64,000 nucleotides of DNA from Acidobacteriota bacterium. GTDB taxonomy: Bacteria > Acidobacteriota > Terriglobia > Bryobacterales > Bryobacteraceae. Shown here in pieces: positions 16,807 to 26,142 of the stretch. Both the position numbers and the translations under genes were made by a program. The notes beneath the pieces were generated by a model that worked only from the letters and a program-made list of their open reading frames with translations, was not told the DNA's origin and did no database searches. The DNA lies in the NCBI GenBank assembly GCA_016185425.1, contig JACPNQ010000035.1, positions 64,001-128,000 on the forward strand. Reading direction: 5' to 3'. Positions within the stretch are counted from its first letter, which is position 1; each line of letters starts with the position of its first letter.

Positions 16807-17967
16807 GTGAACCGGCGTACGTTTCTCGCCGCATCTCTTTTGCCTGTGGCCGCGGAGGACCGGCGTCTGCGTATGGGTGTCGTTGGCGGCCGTTTCGGAG
16901 CCTCATTCTTCTTCCACGAGCACCCCAACGCTATCGTCACCGCCGTCGCCGATCTGCGCTCCGATCGTCGCGCCACGCTCATGAAGACCTACCGCTGCGA
17001 GAAGGCGTATGAGTCGCTCGACGCACTACTGAAAGACGAGAGTGTCGAAGCCGTCGGCCTCTTCACGCCCGCGCCGGACCACGTTCGCCATGCGCTCCAA
17101 TGCCTCCGCGCCGGTAAACACGTCCTCTCCGCCGTTCCCGCGGCCATGTCGCTCGAAGAGTGCGATGAGCTGATCAACGCCGTCAAAGGCTCCGGACTTA
17201 CCTACATGATGGCCGAGACAAGTTACTACCAGCAGCTCACCATCTCCGCGCGCAAATTCTTCAACGAGGGTGCCTTCGGCCGCATCTACGCCTGCGAAAG
17301 CGAGTACCATCACGCCGGCCTTGATTCGCTTTTCGTCGAAGACGGCCGGCGCACATGGCGCTATGGTTTCCCGCCCATGCACTACCCCACGCACTGCACC
17401 GCCCATCTGCTCAGCGTCACCGGCGAGCGCATCGTCCGCGCCACCTGCATCGGCTGGGGCGATAACGATCCCATCCTGCAGGACAACGTCTATCGCAATC
17501 CGTTCTGGAACGAGACCGCCCTGTTCCAAACCAACCGCGGCACGTCCTTCCGCGTTGCCGTCTGGTGGAAAGGCGCACATCGGGGCACCGAGCGCGCCCA
17601 ATACTTCGGCGACAAGATGAGCTTTTTCTTCGCCCATCCCAACGGACTCGGCCCGGCTACGGTGAAATGGAGCACGCTGCGGGAAAAGGACAGCGGCGGC
17701 TTCGCACGCCAGGCGGCGGTGCTCGAAAAGTACGAGGAAAGGAAGTGGTGGGCAACGGAGATGCTGCCGGAGCCGCTGCGCCATAACAGCGGCCACGAAG
17801 GCTCGCATACCTTCCTCACGCACGAGTTCATCGATGCAGTTCTCAATCAGCGCAAGCCGGCCGTTGACGTCTACGCCGCCGTCAACTTCACCGCGCCCGG
17901 TATAGTCGCCCACGAGTCCGCGCTAAAAGGCGGGTTGCAAATGGACGTCCCCGTCTTCGGAGGCTGA
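16807..17967 (+). CDS. Gfo/Idh/MocA-family oxidoreductase
   Basis: A 386-residue NAD(P)-dependent oxidoreductase family protein. The GTG start gives a short twin-Arg N-terminus (NRRTFLAASLLPVAA). It is followed by a Rossmann domain beginning MGVVGGRFGASFFFHEHP, where the usual G-x-G-x-x-G is shortened or modified. AGKHVLSAVPAAMSLEECDEL matches the conserved 'GKHVxxEKPxA' segment, but Ala replaces the usual catalytic Lys (E-K-P becomes V-P), so true dehydrogenase activity is uncertain. The C-terminal alpha/beta domain (HYPTHCTAHLLSVTGERI) is intact. It is divergent from the enolase-superfamily gene and 3 bp upstream of the TfoX-like gene. Confidence 0.8.
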   Translation: MNRRTFLAASLLPVAAEDRRLRMGVVGGRFGASFFFHEHPNAIVTAVADLRSDRRATLMKTYRCEKAYESLDALLKDESVEAVGLFTPAPDHVRHALQCLRAGKHVLSAVPAAMSLEECDELINAVKGSGLTYMMAETSYYQQLTISARKFFNEGAFGRIYACESEYHHAGLDSLFVEDGRRTWRYGFPPMHYPTHCTAHLLSVTGERIVRATCIGWGDNDPILQDNVYRNPFWNETALFQTNRGTSFRVAVWWKGAHRGTERAQYFGDKMSFFFAHPNGLGPATVKWSTLREKDSGGFARQAAVLEKYEERKWWATEMLPEPLRHNSGHEGSHTFLTHEFIDAVLNQRKPAVDVYAAVNFTAPGIVAHESALKGGLQMDVPVFGG

Positions 17968-17970
17968 ACG

Positions 17971-18306
17971 ATGCCGCCCAAGGACCGCTTCGTCGAATTC
18001 TGCATCGAGCAGTTCTCGCCTTTGGGCCGAATCGACTCCCGCTATATGTTCGGCGGCTGGTGTCTCTACTGCAATGGCGCCGTATTCGCGCTTATCGCTG
18101 ATGGTGCCCTCTACCTGAAGGGCGACAGCCACAACATTCCGGAATTCAAATCTCGCGGCTTGCAGCCGTTCAAGCCGTTCCCGGATAAGCCGGACTCAAT
18201 GAAGTATTTCCAGGCGCCACCTGAAATATTTGAAGATCCCGGCGCGCTGCGCCACTGGTGCGGCGGCGCCATCGCGGCTAGTCTCCGAAAAAAGGGAAAG
18301 CGTTAA
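17971..18306 (+). CDS. TfoX/Sxy N-terminal-domain protein
   Basis: A 111-residue protein of the TfoX N-terminal family: RYMFGGWCLYCNGAVFALIADGALYLKGD is the diagnostic 'R.MFGG.g.y..g..fali..d.lYLK.d' region, and SMKYFQAPPEIFEDP near the C-terminus also fits. In gamma-proteobacteria TfoX regulates competence; short single-domain homologues like this one have no assigned role. It begins 3 bp after the oxidoreductase stop and is probably co-transcribed. Its stop overlaps the convergent HD-GYP gene by 4 bp. Confidence 0.8.
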   Translation: MPPKDRFVEFCIEQFSPLGRIDSRYMFGGWCLYCNGAVFALIADGALYLKGDSHNIPEFKSRGLQPFKPFPDKPDSMKYFQAPPEIFEDPGALRHWCGGAIAASLRKKGKR

Positions 18307-19142
18307 CGCTGGCTCTCGTCTTTGTACTGCTCGAAGACGGCATCGAACTCCTTGTGCGAAGCGGCGAAAATCTCCAGCAGTTTGGGATCGAAATGCGATG
18401 GTAGTGTGCGGCCGTCTCCCTCCAGGATGATACGGTAAGTCGCCTCATGATCGATGCCTCGCTTATAGCTCCGTCTGCTCCGCAGCGCGTCGTAGTGGTC
18501 GCTCATCATCACAATCCGCCCCGCAATCGGAATCTGATCGCCAATCAACTTGTGCGGATACCCGGACCCATCCCAGTGCTCATGATGTGTCAGCGCGATC
18601 TCCCGCGCCATGTCCAGCAGTCGTGAGTTCGACCCCTCCAGCAAGCTCGCCCCAATCAAAGTGTGCGACTCCATCACCAGCCGGTCGCCGCCGTCTAACG
18701 ACCCTCTTTTGCGAATCAGATCGTCGGGAATTGCGATCTTGCCGACATCGTGCATCGGCGCCGCGCGAGAAATGAGCTCCTGCTCCTCGTCCGCCCATCC
18801 CAGGTGCCGCGCAAGCACCTTCGCATAATGGCTCACACGTTGGATATGCGCGCCTGTCTCCTGGTCTTTGTATGCCGACGCCCGCGTCAGCCGAAGCACT
18901 GTATCGTAGTAGGCTTCTTCCAGTTCCAATGAGCGCCGCCGCTCCAGTTCGAGTGCAAAGCTCGTGTCCAGTTGCGCTGCGCGGCTCGCCCGCCTTGCCT
19001 CGCGCAACTGCCTCCGCAGCGACTTCTGGCGCCGTTCGAGTTCGTCGATCCGCGCGATCGCGGCGGCCAGCGACTGCGGCGGGCCGTCATCTTGATTCAC
19101 TCTCTGAGGGCCAATCGTTTTTTTTACGGATTTTCGAACCAT
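18303..19142 (-). CDS. HD-GYP domain phosphodiesterase with N-terminal coiled coil
   Basis: A 279-residue protein. Residues ~25-80 are an Arg/Glu-rich coiled coil (IARIDELERRQKSLRRQLREARR). The rest is an HD-GYP domain: ETGAHIQRVSHYAKVLARHLG, the HD pair at 131-132 in MHDVGKIAIPDD, HHEHWDGSGYPHKL with the GYP motif at 194-196, and IVMMSDHYDALRSRRSYK. HD-GYP domains hydrolyse cyclic di-GMP. No receiver or sensor domain is present, so the coiled coil may mediate dimerisation or partner binding. The ATG at 19142 is chosen over a TTG at 19154. It lies 50 bp downstream of lptB on the same strand. Confidence 0.85.
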   Translation of the reverse strand: MVRKSVKKTIGPQRVNQDDGPPQSLAAAIARIDELERRQKSLRRQLREARRASRAAQLDTSFALELERRRSLELEEAYYDTVLRLTRASAYKDQETGAHIQRVSHYAKVLARHLGWADEEQELISRAAPMHDVGKIAIPDDLIRKRGSLDGGDRLVMESHTLIGASLLEGSNSRLLDMAREIALTHHEHWDGSGYPHKLIGDQIPIAGRIVMMSDHYDALRSRRSYKRGIDHEATYRIILEGDGRTLPSHFDPKLLEIFAASHKEFDAVFEQYKDESQR

Positions 19143-19192
19143 CCCCGCGCCCAAGTCTCCATCAATTTGAGATCGTGCACAGCCGGATTCAA

Positions 19193-19921
19193 CTAATTCC
19201 CGAGCCGGAAATTGTCTCCTAGGTAGATCCGCTTTACTTCCGGATCCTGGCCCAACTCATTCGGGGAGCCAGTGCGAAAAATCTTACCACTATTAATGAT
19301 GTAGGCGCGATCTGTCACCGCCAGCGTCTCGCGCACATTGTGGTCCGTGATCAATATGCCGATGCCGCTTCGCTTCAGCTCGGAGATGATCCGCTGCAGT
19401 TCAATCACCTGAATCGGATCGATGCCGGAGAACGGCTCGTCCAGCAGAAGGAACGCCGGCTCGATCACCAGCGAACGCGCGATCTCCGTGCGCCTCCGTT
19501 CGCCGCCCGAAAGCATGTATCCCTTGGATCCGCGCACCGTCTCCAACCCGAGTTGTTCGATCAACCGGTTCATCCGTTCCCGGCGCTGCCGGGCATCCAG
19601 CGGCAGTGTCTCCAGAATCGCCATCAGGTTCTCTTCCACGGTCAGCTTCCGGAACACACTCGCCTCTTGCGGCAGGTACGATATGCCGCGCCGCGCGCGC
19701 CGGTACATCGGCAGTCCCGTGATGTCATCCGTATCTACGGTCACCTGCCCCGAGTCCGGGCTGATCAGCCCAACGATCATGTAAAAACTCGTCGTCTTTC
19801 CCGCGCCGTTCGGGCCCAGCAAACCGACTACTTCGCCCTGCGTCACGCTCACGGAAACGTTGTCCACCACTTTCCGGCCGCGGTAGGACTTGGATATCTC
19901 CTTCGTCTCCAGAACCCGCAT
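19193..19921 (-). CDS. lptB: LPS export ABC transporter ATPase LptB
   Basis: A 242-residue ABC ATPase matching LptB, which powers lipopolysaccharide extraction from the inner membrane with LptFG. Walker A is [12 protein letters not shown], the Q-loop region is [21 protein letters not shown], the signature is [16 protein letters not shown], Walker B is [15 protein letters not shown], and the H-loop is [12 protein letters not shown]. The insertion of YRRARRGI and the short C-terminus (IYLGDNFRL) are typical of LptB. The start ATG overlaps the stop of the LptC/LptA-like gene by one base (19921). Confidence 0.93.
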   Translation of the reverse strand: MRVLETKEISKSYRGRKVVDNVSVSVTQGEVVGLLGPNGAGKTTSFYMIVGLISPDSGQVTVDTDDITGLPMYRRARRGISYLPQEASVFRKLTVEENLMAILETLPLDARQRRERMNRLIEQLGLETVRGSKGYMLSGGERRRTEIARSLVIEPAFLLLDEPFSGIDPIQVIELQRIISELKRSGIGILITDHNVRETLAVTDRAYIINSGKIFRTGSPNELGQDPEVKRIYLGDNFRLGN

Positions 19922-22182
19922 TATTTCCCGCTCTTCTTTTGATTCCGCTTCAATCGGCTCTCCGTCGGCTTCGCATCCGCGCCGTCCACCATCAACCTGT
20001 CATTGTCGGAGAACCAGGTGATCGTTTGGCCGCGCGTCGTTCCTTGCAGCGAATCGGTGAACACAGGCGCTCCACCGGTCAGTACTACTTTGCTCTCCGC
20101 GATCTCATACACTGCATGGTCGCCCTTTCCCGTTCGCGTCCGGTCCGCCGCGCTTTGCAGGATATCCACACTCCCATCCGCGTTCGCCCGCTGCAGGGAG
20201 TTCCCTTCATCCACCGGCGTCTTCGGATCGTCCTTCGAGAACCACGCCCGCAACTCCTGCGAATTCACCTTCAGATCGCCGCGCACCAGGTTCACACCGC
20301 CCTTGTAATAGGCGAGTTTTTCCGACTCGCGATACTCCAGCTCCGGTGCCCGCACCAGAGTGAACAACTGTGCCTGCGGCTGTTTCGCATTCGCCTTCGG
20401 ACGTTCCCGCGTCTGCGTGAAGACTTTCCCATTCGCCGTCAGCAACTGCGCTTTACGGTCAATCGTGATCGTCTCCGCCTCCAGCTTGTCCGCGCCCTGC
20501 CACATCGTCGCGCCACCCTCATAGCGGATCCACGTGTTCTGCTTCTGCGTCGTCATCTTCGCCGCGCGCGCTTGAATCGTCTCACTCGAATCAATCAGGG
20601 ATGACTTCGGTTTCGCCGTCTTCTTGTCCGGCAGGCGCGTCGAGACGACTTTTTCCGTCGCCACCATATCGCCCGTCTTCTGGTCAAGCTCAATCGTTGA
20701 CGCATCGGTCGATCCCGACGGATCCCAAATGCGCGCCGTACCCGTCAGCGTGATGTGTTCCGTCGCCTGCTCCAGCTTGGCGTGATCGGCCTTCGCTCGC
20801 CGCTCGCCTTCCTCATATTGGAAATTCGTCCATTGCTCCAATCGGCTCATGTCACCAGTTTTCGGATCGAACGTCGCCAGCAGGTCTTCGGACGATGTCT
20901 TCGAATCCGGATTCTCCGGCTTTCCCTTCGGCGCGGGCTTGCCTTTCGTGAACGTAGTCACCTTCGACGCGCGAAACTTCTCTAGCTGATTCTTCGGCCC
21001 ATAATTGATCCAGATCCGCTCGCCGTTCATCTTCCGGTAGCGTTCCGCGGGCGCCTTCGGCAGAAACTCAACCTCGCCCGGTGTGTGCGTGACGATCGTG
21101 TCGATCTCTTCCCCGCCGGCGCGCATCGCCAGCTCCACTACTTCGGATCGCATGATTCGCGTCGCCGTCTTCGGCGGAACGTTTTCCACGGTCGTACCGC
21201 CACGCGCCAACGCCTTCTTCAACACGCTCTCGCCGTCCGGGGTTTCGAAATCCATGTCTACGTGCTGCGCCGTCACGGTCGTACGCCCGGTGTCGGATGT
21301 GGTCACCAGCTTGGCGTTTCGCTCACCCTCAATCCGGTTGATCGCGTTCTTATCCGCGAATCGCATGACCAACTGGTCGGCCGCATACTCCAGCACGCGT
21401 TTCGGCTGCTTGTCCTCGCCGTTCGCGTTCTCCGCTTCCACCAAGCCGATTTCGCCCTCGTTCAACGTTACAACGGCCGCGCCGGCGTTCAGCGTTAACG
21501 ACTCGCGAGTCAAGCGCGACCACGGTTTTAGATAGATCTTCGACTCCTGCTCCTTATACGCCAGCTCCCCCGACTCCACGCGCATCTTCTTCTTGCCCTT
21601 GGTCCAATGGAGGTCAACGTCCTTTTGCATTTGCAGTTCTCGCAGAGCGGGATCATAAATCGCGCCCGTCGCCGAACCTGTCGAATTCTCAAACGCAAAC
21701 TCCGCCTTCCGGTCCGTGCTCACTTTTCCGGTCATCGTGCTGTAGGTCACGCCGGACGTCTTGATGCGGACCAGCCGGTTCTTCATGGCAGGATCGGCCT
21801 TGAACCCCATCGTCATGTTCACGTCGCCATCCGCGAACATAACGCCATCTTCCGTGCGAAGTTCAGCTTTTGCGGACCGGATCAAGTCGTATGTCGTATC
21901 GTCTTTGTGAAAGACCTTCAATTCCACGTCCTGCAGAAACACGCGCGGCGGGTCCGTTTGCTGGGTGAACTCCTTTGCCCGGACCTCGGCGATTGTCTTC
22001 TCTCCGTCGGTCTTCGTCCACACCCATCCTTCGCCGGCGCGAGACTGAAATCCCGCCGGCAAACTCGCCGGTTTCTTCGGAGCGGCTTTGCTCTGCTCGG
22101 CTACCTGCTGTTGGTACACCCAGCCAACGGCGCCGGCCAAAGCCAGGCAGCACACCAGCAGGAGCCACCCGGTGCGTCGCAT
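19921..22182 (-). CDS. Fused LptC/LptA-like LPS transport protein (OstA-like)
   Basis: A 753-residue protein with an N-terminal membrane anchor ([23 protein letters not shown]). About residues 60-250 form an LptC-like beta-jellyroll ([46 protein letters not shown]). The remainder contains repeated OstA/LptA-type strands ([52 protein letters not shown]) in which the 'L-x-G-x-V-x-x' pattern recurs. LptC and LptA are normally separate, of ~190 and ~185 residues; here they appear as one long bridge. It is joined to lptB by a one-base overlap. Starts at 22182 or at 22200 (MVPWSF) are both possible; I chose the first before the hydrophobic anchor. Confidence 0.8.
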   Translation of the reverse strand: MRRTGWLLLVCCLALAGAVGWVYQQQVAEQSKAAPKKPASLPAGFQSRAGEGWVWTKTDGEKTIAEVRAKEFTQQTDPPRVFLQDVELKVFHKDDTTYDLIRSAKAELRTEDGVMFADGDVNMTMGFKADPAMKNRLVRIKTSGVTYSTMTGKVSTDRKAEFAFENSTGSATGAIYDPALRELQMQKDVDLHWTKGKKKMRVESGELAYKEQESKIYLKPWSRLTRESLTLNAGAAVVTLNEGEIGLVEAENANGEDKQPKRVLEYAADQLVMRFADKNAINRIEGERNAKLVTTSDTGRTTVTAQHVDMDFETPDGESVLKKALARGGTTVENVPPKTATRIMRSEVVELAMRAGGEEIDTIVTHTPGEVEFLPKAPAERYRKMNGERIWINYGPKNQLEKFRASKVTTFTKGKPAPKGKPENPDSKTSSEDLLATFDPKTGDMSRLEQWTNFQYEEGERRAKADHAKLEQATEHITLTGTARIWDPSGSTDASTIELDQKTGDMVATEKVVSTRLPDKKTAKPKSSLIDSSETIQARAAKMTTQKQNTWIRYEGGATMWQGADKLEAETITIDRKAQLLTANGKVFTQTRERPKANAKQPQAQLFTLVRAPELEYRESEKLAYYKGGVNLVRGDLKVNSQELRAWFSKDDPKTPVDEGNSLQRANADGSVDILQSAADRTRTGKGDHAVYEIAESKVVLTGGAPVFTDSLQGTTRGQTITWFSDNDRLMVDGADAKPTESRLKRNQKKSGK

Positions 22183-22209
22183 AAAACTCCAGGGTACCAT
22201 CGGGAAAAT

Positions 22210-22710
22210 ATGTACCGTACTATCGCGGATTTTACACACGATTGGGACTTCGAGCGCGGCACGACCCGCAAAGTGATGGATCATCTGACCGGCGCCTCGC
22301 TCGCGCAAGCCGTCACTCCCACCGGCCGGACTATCGCCCGCCTCGGCTGGCACCTTGTGCTCACTATCGTCGAAATGCCCGGCGAAGCCGGCATTAAAAT
22401 AGACGGCCCGCGCCACGGCGACCCCGCCCCAACGTCCGCCACAGCGCTCGCCGAAGCCTACTCCGCCGCCGCTGAACGGTTGCGCGAAGCCGTAATCGCC
22501 CAATGGTCTGACTCCGCCTTGGCGGAAGACGTGCCGATGTACGGCGAGACGTGGAAGAAGGGCGGTGTCCTCCGCTCGCTGATCAACCACGAGGCCCACC
22601 ACCGCGGCCAGATGATGGTGTTGATGCGTCAAGCCGGGCTCCGCGTCCCCGGAGTCTATGGGCCTGCGGAGGAGGATTGGGCGTCGATGGGCATGCCGGC
22701 GCAGGAGTAA
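22210..22710 (+). CDS. DinB-family protein
   Basis: A 166-residue four-helix-bundle protein of the DinB/YfiT family. The metal-binding His triad is represented by RLGWHLVLTIVEMPG (first His) and NHEAHHRGQMMVLMRQAGLRVPGVYGP (last two), the most conserved family segment. Members bind divalent metal; several are thiol S-transferases, but the function of this one is unassigned. It is divergent from the LptC/A-like gene, with 27 bp between start codons. Confidence 0.85.
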   Translation: MYRTIADFTHDWDFERGTTRKVMDHLTGASLAQAVTPTGRTIARLGWHLVLTIVEMPGEAGIKIDGPRHGDPAPTSATALAEAYSAAAERLREAVIAQWSDSALAEDVPMYGETWKKGGVLRSLINHEAHHRGQMMVLMRQAGLRVPGVYGPAEEDWASMGMPAQE

Positions 22711-22719
22711 ACTGGCCCC

Positions 22720-23937
22720 TCACCCCACCAAATCCCTCAACGATCGGCTCATCACAATAATCCCCCGCTCGCGCTCGTCTGCCTCCTCCGGCGGAAGAAA
22801 CTGGTCGACTTCGAACGCAATAACCAACTCCTCCCGCCCCGCCAGCACCTGCGGCACGTCCGCCGAAAACACAAACACTCCCTCCTCCGCAAGCACCATA
22901 CTGCCGGCCTCCGTCCCATTCACCGAGCACCGTAGCATCACCGCCCCCACCCGCTTGTTCAGCAGGGCTGGCACCACCACCTGCAGCGCCACCTTCCGCG
23001 CATGGCCGCCCGCCTCCATCTCCACCCTCACTACAAACCGCCGCTCCGTCCACCGCCAGGCCCCGTTCTCCTCCCCATGCCATCCGGCAAGCAGCGTCAC
23101 CTTCCGCCCGGCATACAAATCACCCTCGGCCAGCAACTTACTCTCCAGCAGATAGAACGCCCGCTCATCCCCCTCCAGGGAGACTGGATCCGACGCGCTC
23201 GTCTCTCCTGCAAAAACAGCACTACAGATCCGCCAGTGCGCCCGGTCCAACAGCACTCGCAACCCCTCCCGCGAAAAGATCCAGTAGTTGGTGTCGTCGC
23301 TGTTCGATTCACTGGCGGCCAGCAGGTACGCCACCGGTAGATGCTGCAGATCCGTCTTTCCGTCCGCCGAAAACCGTGCGATCCGCGTCGACAGAAAACA
23401 ATACCGGCACTGCCGCGCCACAGTCTCCAACACGAAAAACGGATTCTTCAAGTGGTACAGTCCGCCGAAGAAGAACGCCGCCTGGTATTGTGCGCCGGGC
23501 AGCGAAAACTGCTGGTCCAGATCCGTCTCCGCGATGGATACCTTCGCTCCCGTCAACCGTTTCATCTCCCGCACGCCGCGCATCCCGTTGTAATTGGTCT
23601 CCGGCCAATCCACCGCCTGCACGGCGTACCCGAGACTGTCCAAATAGAACGATAGATCCCCATCCCCGCAGCAAAGATCCAGCACTGGCCCGTTCGCCAG
23701 CACCTCACCCATCGGAATGGGCATCCCTTCTTCGTCCACCAGCAGTTGCTCCAACATCCGCACATTCCCGAACGAGTCGTACGGATACCAGGCGATCTCC
23801 GGGTTCGTCCGCTTCAACTCCGCACTCCGTTTATACGCCGCGCTCGACCCCGCCACGAACTCCGCCGCGCTCATCGGCACAGCAACCCCGCTCCGCAGCC
23901 CGAGCACTCCCTTCACCCACTTTCGCCAACTCGCCAT
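22720..23937 (-). CDS. SAM-dependent methyltransferase (CmoB/DUF1698-like)
   Basis: A 405-residue protein with a class I methyltransferase domain in the first ~230 residues: VLDLCCGDGDLSFYLDSLGY is SAM-binding motif I, VQAVDWPETNYNGMRG provides the acidic residue for ribose, and AAFFFGGLYHLKNPFFVLET is a CmoB-like motif IV region. The last ~170 residues form a separate beta-rich domain (RKVTLLAGWHGEENGAWRWTERRF, KVALQVVVPALLN). CmoB acts on tRNA uridine-34, but this C-terminal domain and the surface-glycan neighbours suggest another substrate; the target is unknown. Confidence 0.7.
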   Translation of the reverse strand: MASWRKWVKGVLGLRSGVAVPMSAAEFVAGSSAAYKRSAELKRTNPEIAWYPYDSFGNVRMLEQLLVDEEGMPIPMGEVLANGPVLDLCCGDGDLSFYLDSLGYAVQAVDWPETNYNGMRGVREMKRLTGAKVSIAETDLDQQFSLPGAQYQAAFFFGGLYHLKNPFFVLETVARQCRYCFLSTRIARFSADGKTDLQHLPVAYLLAASESNSDDTNYWIFSREGLRVLLDRAHWRICSAVFAGETSASDPVSLEGDERAFYLLESKLLAEGDLYAGRKVTLLAGWHGEENGAWRWTERRFVVRVEMEAGGHARKVALQVVVPALLNKRVGAVMLRCSVNGTEAGSMVLAEEGVFVFSADVPQVLAGREELVIAFEVDQFLPPEEADERERGIIVMSRSLRDLVG

Positions 23938-24043
23938 CAGACTATCTACTACACCACGCTCTACACTGAATCATGCCGTGCATCTCTATCATTGGCATCG
24001 ACTGCGTTCCCCGCGCCGAATAGATGGCCGAACTCCTCCGTTA

Positions 24044-24940
24044 CTAAGTTTCAAAGAGTGAACGCGGATATCCCACAGCAGGTGGACGTCCACCTTTCCG
24101 TGCCGCCGCGAAGTAAAGTTCTCCCCTCATTCCCAACGGCAGACCCCACGTAGCCAGCATCGAACGTATCGCAAAGTGTTCCCTTTGCGAGTCCCCAACA
24201 GGAAGCGTGAACTCCTCGGTGACATCGAGCCCGGCGTGTTGCAGAAGAAGCCGCATTTCGGCCGGCACATACTCGCGGACATGCCCCGCCACGGCGCTTC
24301 CCGGCGGCGGGTACTGGCTATAAACGTAGGGATTGCTCACTTGATACAGAATGTTGGCCAAGCTCGTCAGGCTACTGCAGTTGGGAGTCGTTAGAACCAA
24401 TACTCCGCCCATTCGAAGCACACGATGGATCTCTCGGAGCATCCGCAGCGGGTCATTCCGCAAATGCTCGATCAATTCGCAAGCCAGCACCAGGTCCACG
24501 GAGCCATCCGGATACGGAAACGCGTCCCCCTCAACATCAAAGAGATCGACCTCCTTCGTATAGGTGTCCTCCTTGTCCCAACAAAGGCTCTTCGTGACGC
24601 TAGTGCCCGGTGGGCCGAAACCGGCACAGTGCACCTCCCGATACCCCAATACCTTCTCCAGGAGCCACGCCATATGTAGATAGGAGCCGAGTTCGATCGC
24701 CTCTCCACGTTCTGCCACTCGTTCAACCAATGCGAGAGTGTGTGCGATTCGCGTCCCGTGCTGCCGCAAATAGACGCGTTCTCCGTTCGTGGCAGCCTGC
24801 AGTTGTTCAAATTTGGCATGGATCTCAGCGGCCCTGCCCGCAGAAGGATCTACCCGTTCCGGCCCTCCCCGCTCAAACTTATCGAGCAACCGCATCGAAC
24901 CAACAAACGCACGCCGAATCAAACGCCGTGTGACATTCAT
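24044..24940 (-). CDS. SAM-dependent methyltransferase, class I
   Basis: A 298-residue protein whose central part is a class I methyltransferase: EAIELGSYLHMAWLL (degenerate motif I, without the G-x-G loop), VDLFDVEGDAFPYPDGSVDLVLACELIEHL and MLREIHRVLRMGGVLVLTTPN, the last being the usual motif after the SAM pocket of 'methyltransferase type 11/12' proteins. The N-terminal ~70 residues are helical. The changed motif I makes SAM affinity uncertain. About 100 bp of unassigned sequence separates it from the preceding methyltransferase; both are minus-strand and may be co-expressed. Confidence 0.7.
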   Translation of the reverse strand: MNVTRRLIRRAFVGSMRLLDKFERGGPERVDPSAGRAAEIHAKFEQLQAATNGERVYLRQHGTRIAHTLALVERVAERGEAIELGSYLHMAWLLEKVLGYREVHCAGFGPPGTSVTKSLCWDKEDTYTKEVDLFDVEGDAFPYPDGSVDLVLACELIEHLRNDPLRMLREIHRVLRMGGVLVLTTPNCSSLTSLANILYQVSNPYVYSQYPPPGSAVAGHVREYVPAEMRLLLQHAGLDVTEEFTLPVGDSQREHFAIRSMLATWGLPLGMRGELYFAAARKGGRPPAVGYPRSLFET

Positions 24941-24956
24941 ACGGAGGCGCCGCTAA

Positions 24957-25640
24957 CTACCGCCGCAACGAAGGTGCCTTCCGCACCGGGCGCTGCAAGG
25001 CCGTCCGCACCGCGTCTCGCACTACCGCATACTCATCGGACCCGGTGCTCTCCCGCGCCACCGGCCCCGCGGTCCGTATCCGCTCCCTATACTGCCTCAA
25101 CCCCGCCGATCCAAACCCAGCTTTCTCCGCCAACGCAGCCCCAAACTCGTCCGCCTCAATCTCGAACCCGCCAATCTTCTTCTGAAATCCCATCGGGATC
25201 AGAGACTCCCGCCCACGCGGATCCGCATGTACCCCATCCCATCCCCCCATAAAAATCGGCGGGATCGAAGCGCTATCCGGCTTCATAACTCCGTGTCGCA
25301 ACACTACATGGCCCATCGCATGGGCCAGCATTCCGGCAAACTCTCCCTCATTCTCCGCCAACAGAAAGAAGGCCGCCGGCACAAATACCGTTCCTCCGAG
25401 TAAACCAATCGGCTCCACGGCATCCATCTGCACCACCTCAAACGCAACCTCTGTTTCCTGCGCCAACGCTGCGAGCCGTTCCCCAATCCGTTGGACATAG
25501 GCCTCAACATCGGGCAGCTCCAATAGTCGCGTGGACTTCCGCACCTCCGCCGCTATGCCCCGCCCAAGAGCCTCCTCCTTCTCCACGCTCAACGACTGCC
25601 CACTCAGCACTACCGCCAACAATCCAAAAAGCCGCTTCAT
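24957..25640 (-). CDS. M48-like secreted metalloprotease with altered active site
   Basis: A 227-residue protein with a signal peptide (MKRLFGLLAVVLSGQSLS) and the fold of M48 (Ste24/BepA-like) peptidases: VEAYVQRIGERLAALAQ, GLLGGTVFVPAAFFLLAENEGEFAGMLAHAMGHVVLRHG and the downstream GGFEIEADEFGAAL metal-ligand region. In M48 enzymes the zinc motif is H-E-x-x-H. Here it reads H107-A-M-G-H111, so both zinc ligands remain but the catalytic Glu is replaced by Ala. The third ligand Glu (EIEAD) is present. It may bind zinc and act as a chaperone or be a non-catalytic paralogue. The ATG at 25640 has a GGGG run 5 nt upstream. Confidence 0.75.
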   Translation of the reverse strand: MKRLFGLLAVVLSGQSLSVEKEEALGRGIAAEVRKSTRLLELPDVEAYVQRIGERLAALAQETEVAFEVVQMDAVEPIGLLGGTVFVPAAFFLLAENEGEFAGMLAHAMGHVVLRHGVMKPDSASIPPIFMGGWDGVHADPRGRESLIPMGFQKKIGGFEIEADEFGAALAEKAGFGSAGLRQYRERIRTAGPVARESTGSDEYAVVRDAVRTALQRPVRKAPSLRR

Positions 25641-25692
25641 GACCCCAAGCATACTCGCGCCGTCGTAGAATCGAAAGGTCCTAGGAGGATGT

Positions 25693-26142
25693 ATGGTGCA
25701 ACTCAAAGTAAACGGAGTTACCCGTAAATTTGAAGGTGATCCGGAGATGCCTTTGCTTTGGTATCTCCGCGACATGCTCGAAATGACGGGTACGAAATAC
25801 GGCTGCGGCATGGGTCTCTGCGGCGCATGCACAGTCCACGTCGACGGCAAAGCCGTCCGAAGCTGCCAAACGTCAATGGCCAGCGCCGCCGGAAAAAGCG
25901 TCGTGACCATCGAAGGATTAAAGGGCCAGCACCCCGTCCAAAAAGCCTGGATGGCCGCCAGCGTGCCGCAATGCGGCTACTGCCAGAGCGGTCAGATCAT
26001 GCAGGCCGTCGCCCTGCTCAAGGACAGGCCGAAGCCCACCGACAAGGAAATCGACGAACACATGCAGGGCAACATCTGCCGATGTGGAACCTACAACCGC
26101 ATCCGCAGCGCCATCAAATCCGCAGCGGGGGTGAAGGCATGA
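25693..26142 (+). CDS. [2Fe-2S] small subunit of an isoquinoline 1-oxidoreductase-type molybdenum hydroxylase
   Basis: A 149-residue protein with two [2Fe-2S] domains. The N-terminal plant-ferredoxin motif is [20 protein letters not shown]...SC, and the C-terminal helical domain has [15 protein letters not shown] and [16 protein letters not shown], the typical cysteines of the xanthine dehydrogenase small-subunit family. It passes electrons from the molybdenum cofactor in the large subunit to an external acceptor. AGGAGG lies just upstream of the ATG, and the stop overlaps the next start (ATGA), so the two subunits are co-translated. Confidence 0.9.
   Translation: MVQLKVNGVTRKFEGDPEMPLLWYLRDMLEMTGTKYGCGMGLCGACTVHVDGKAVRSCQTSMASAAGKSVVTIEGLKGQHPVQKAWMAASVPQCGYCQSGQIMQAVALLKDRPKPTDKEIDEHMQGNICRCGTYNRIRSAIKSAAGVKA

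Noticed and set aside
19921-22632. Extended start of the LptC/LptA-like gene
   Set aside because: The extra N-terminal region lies opposite the DinB gene and precedes the membrane anchor; the signal-anchor begins at 22182.
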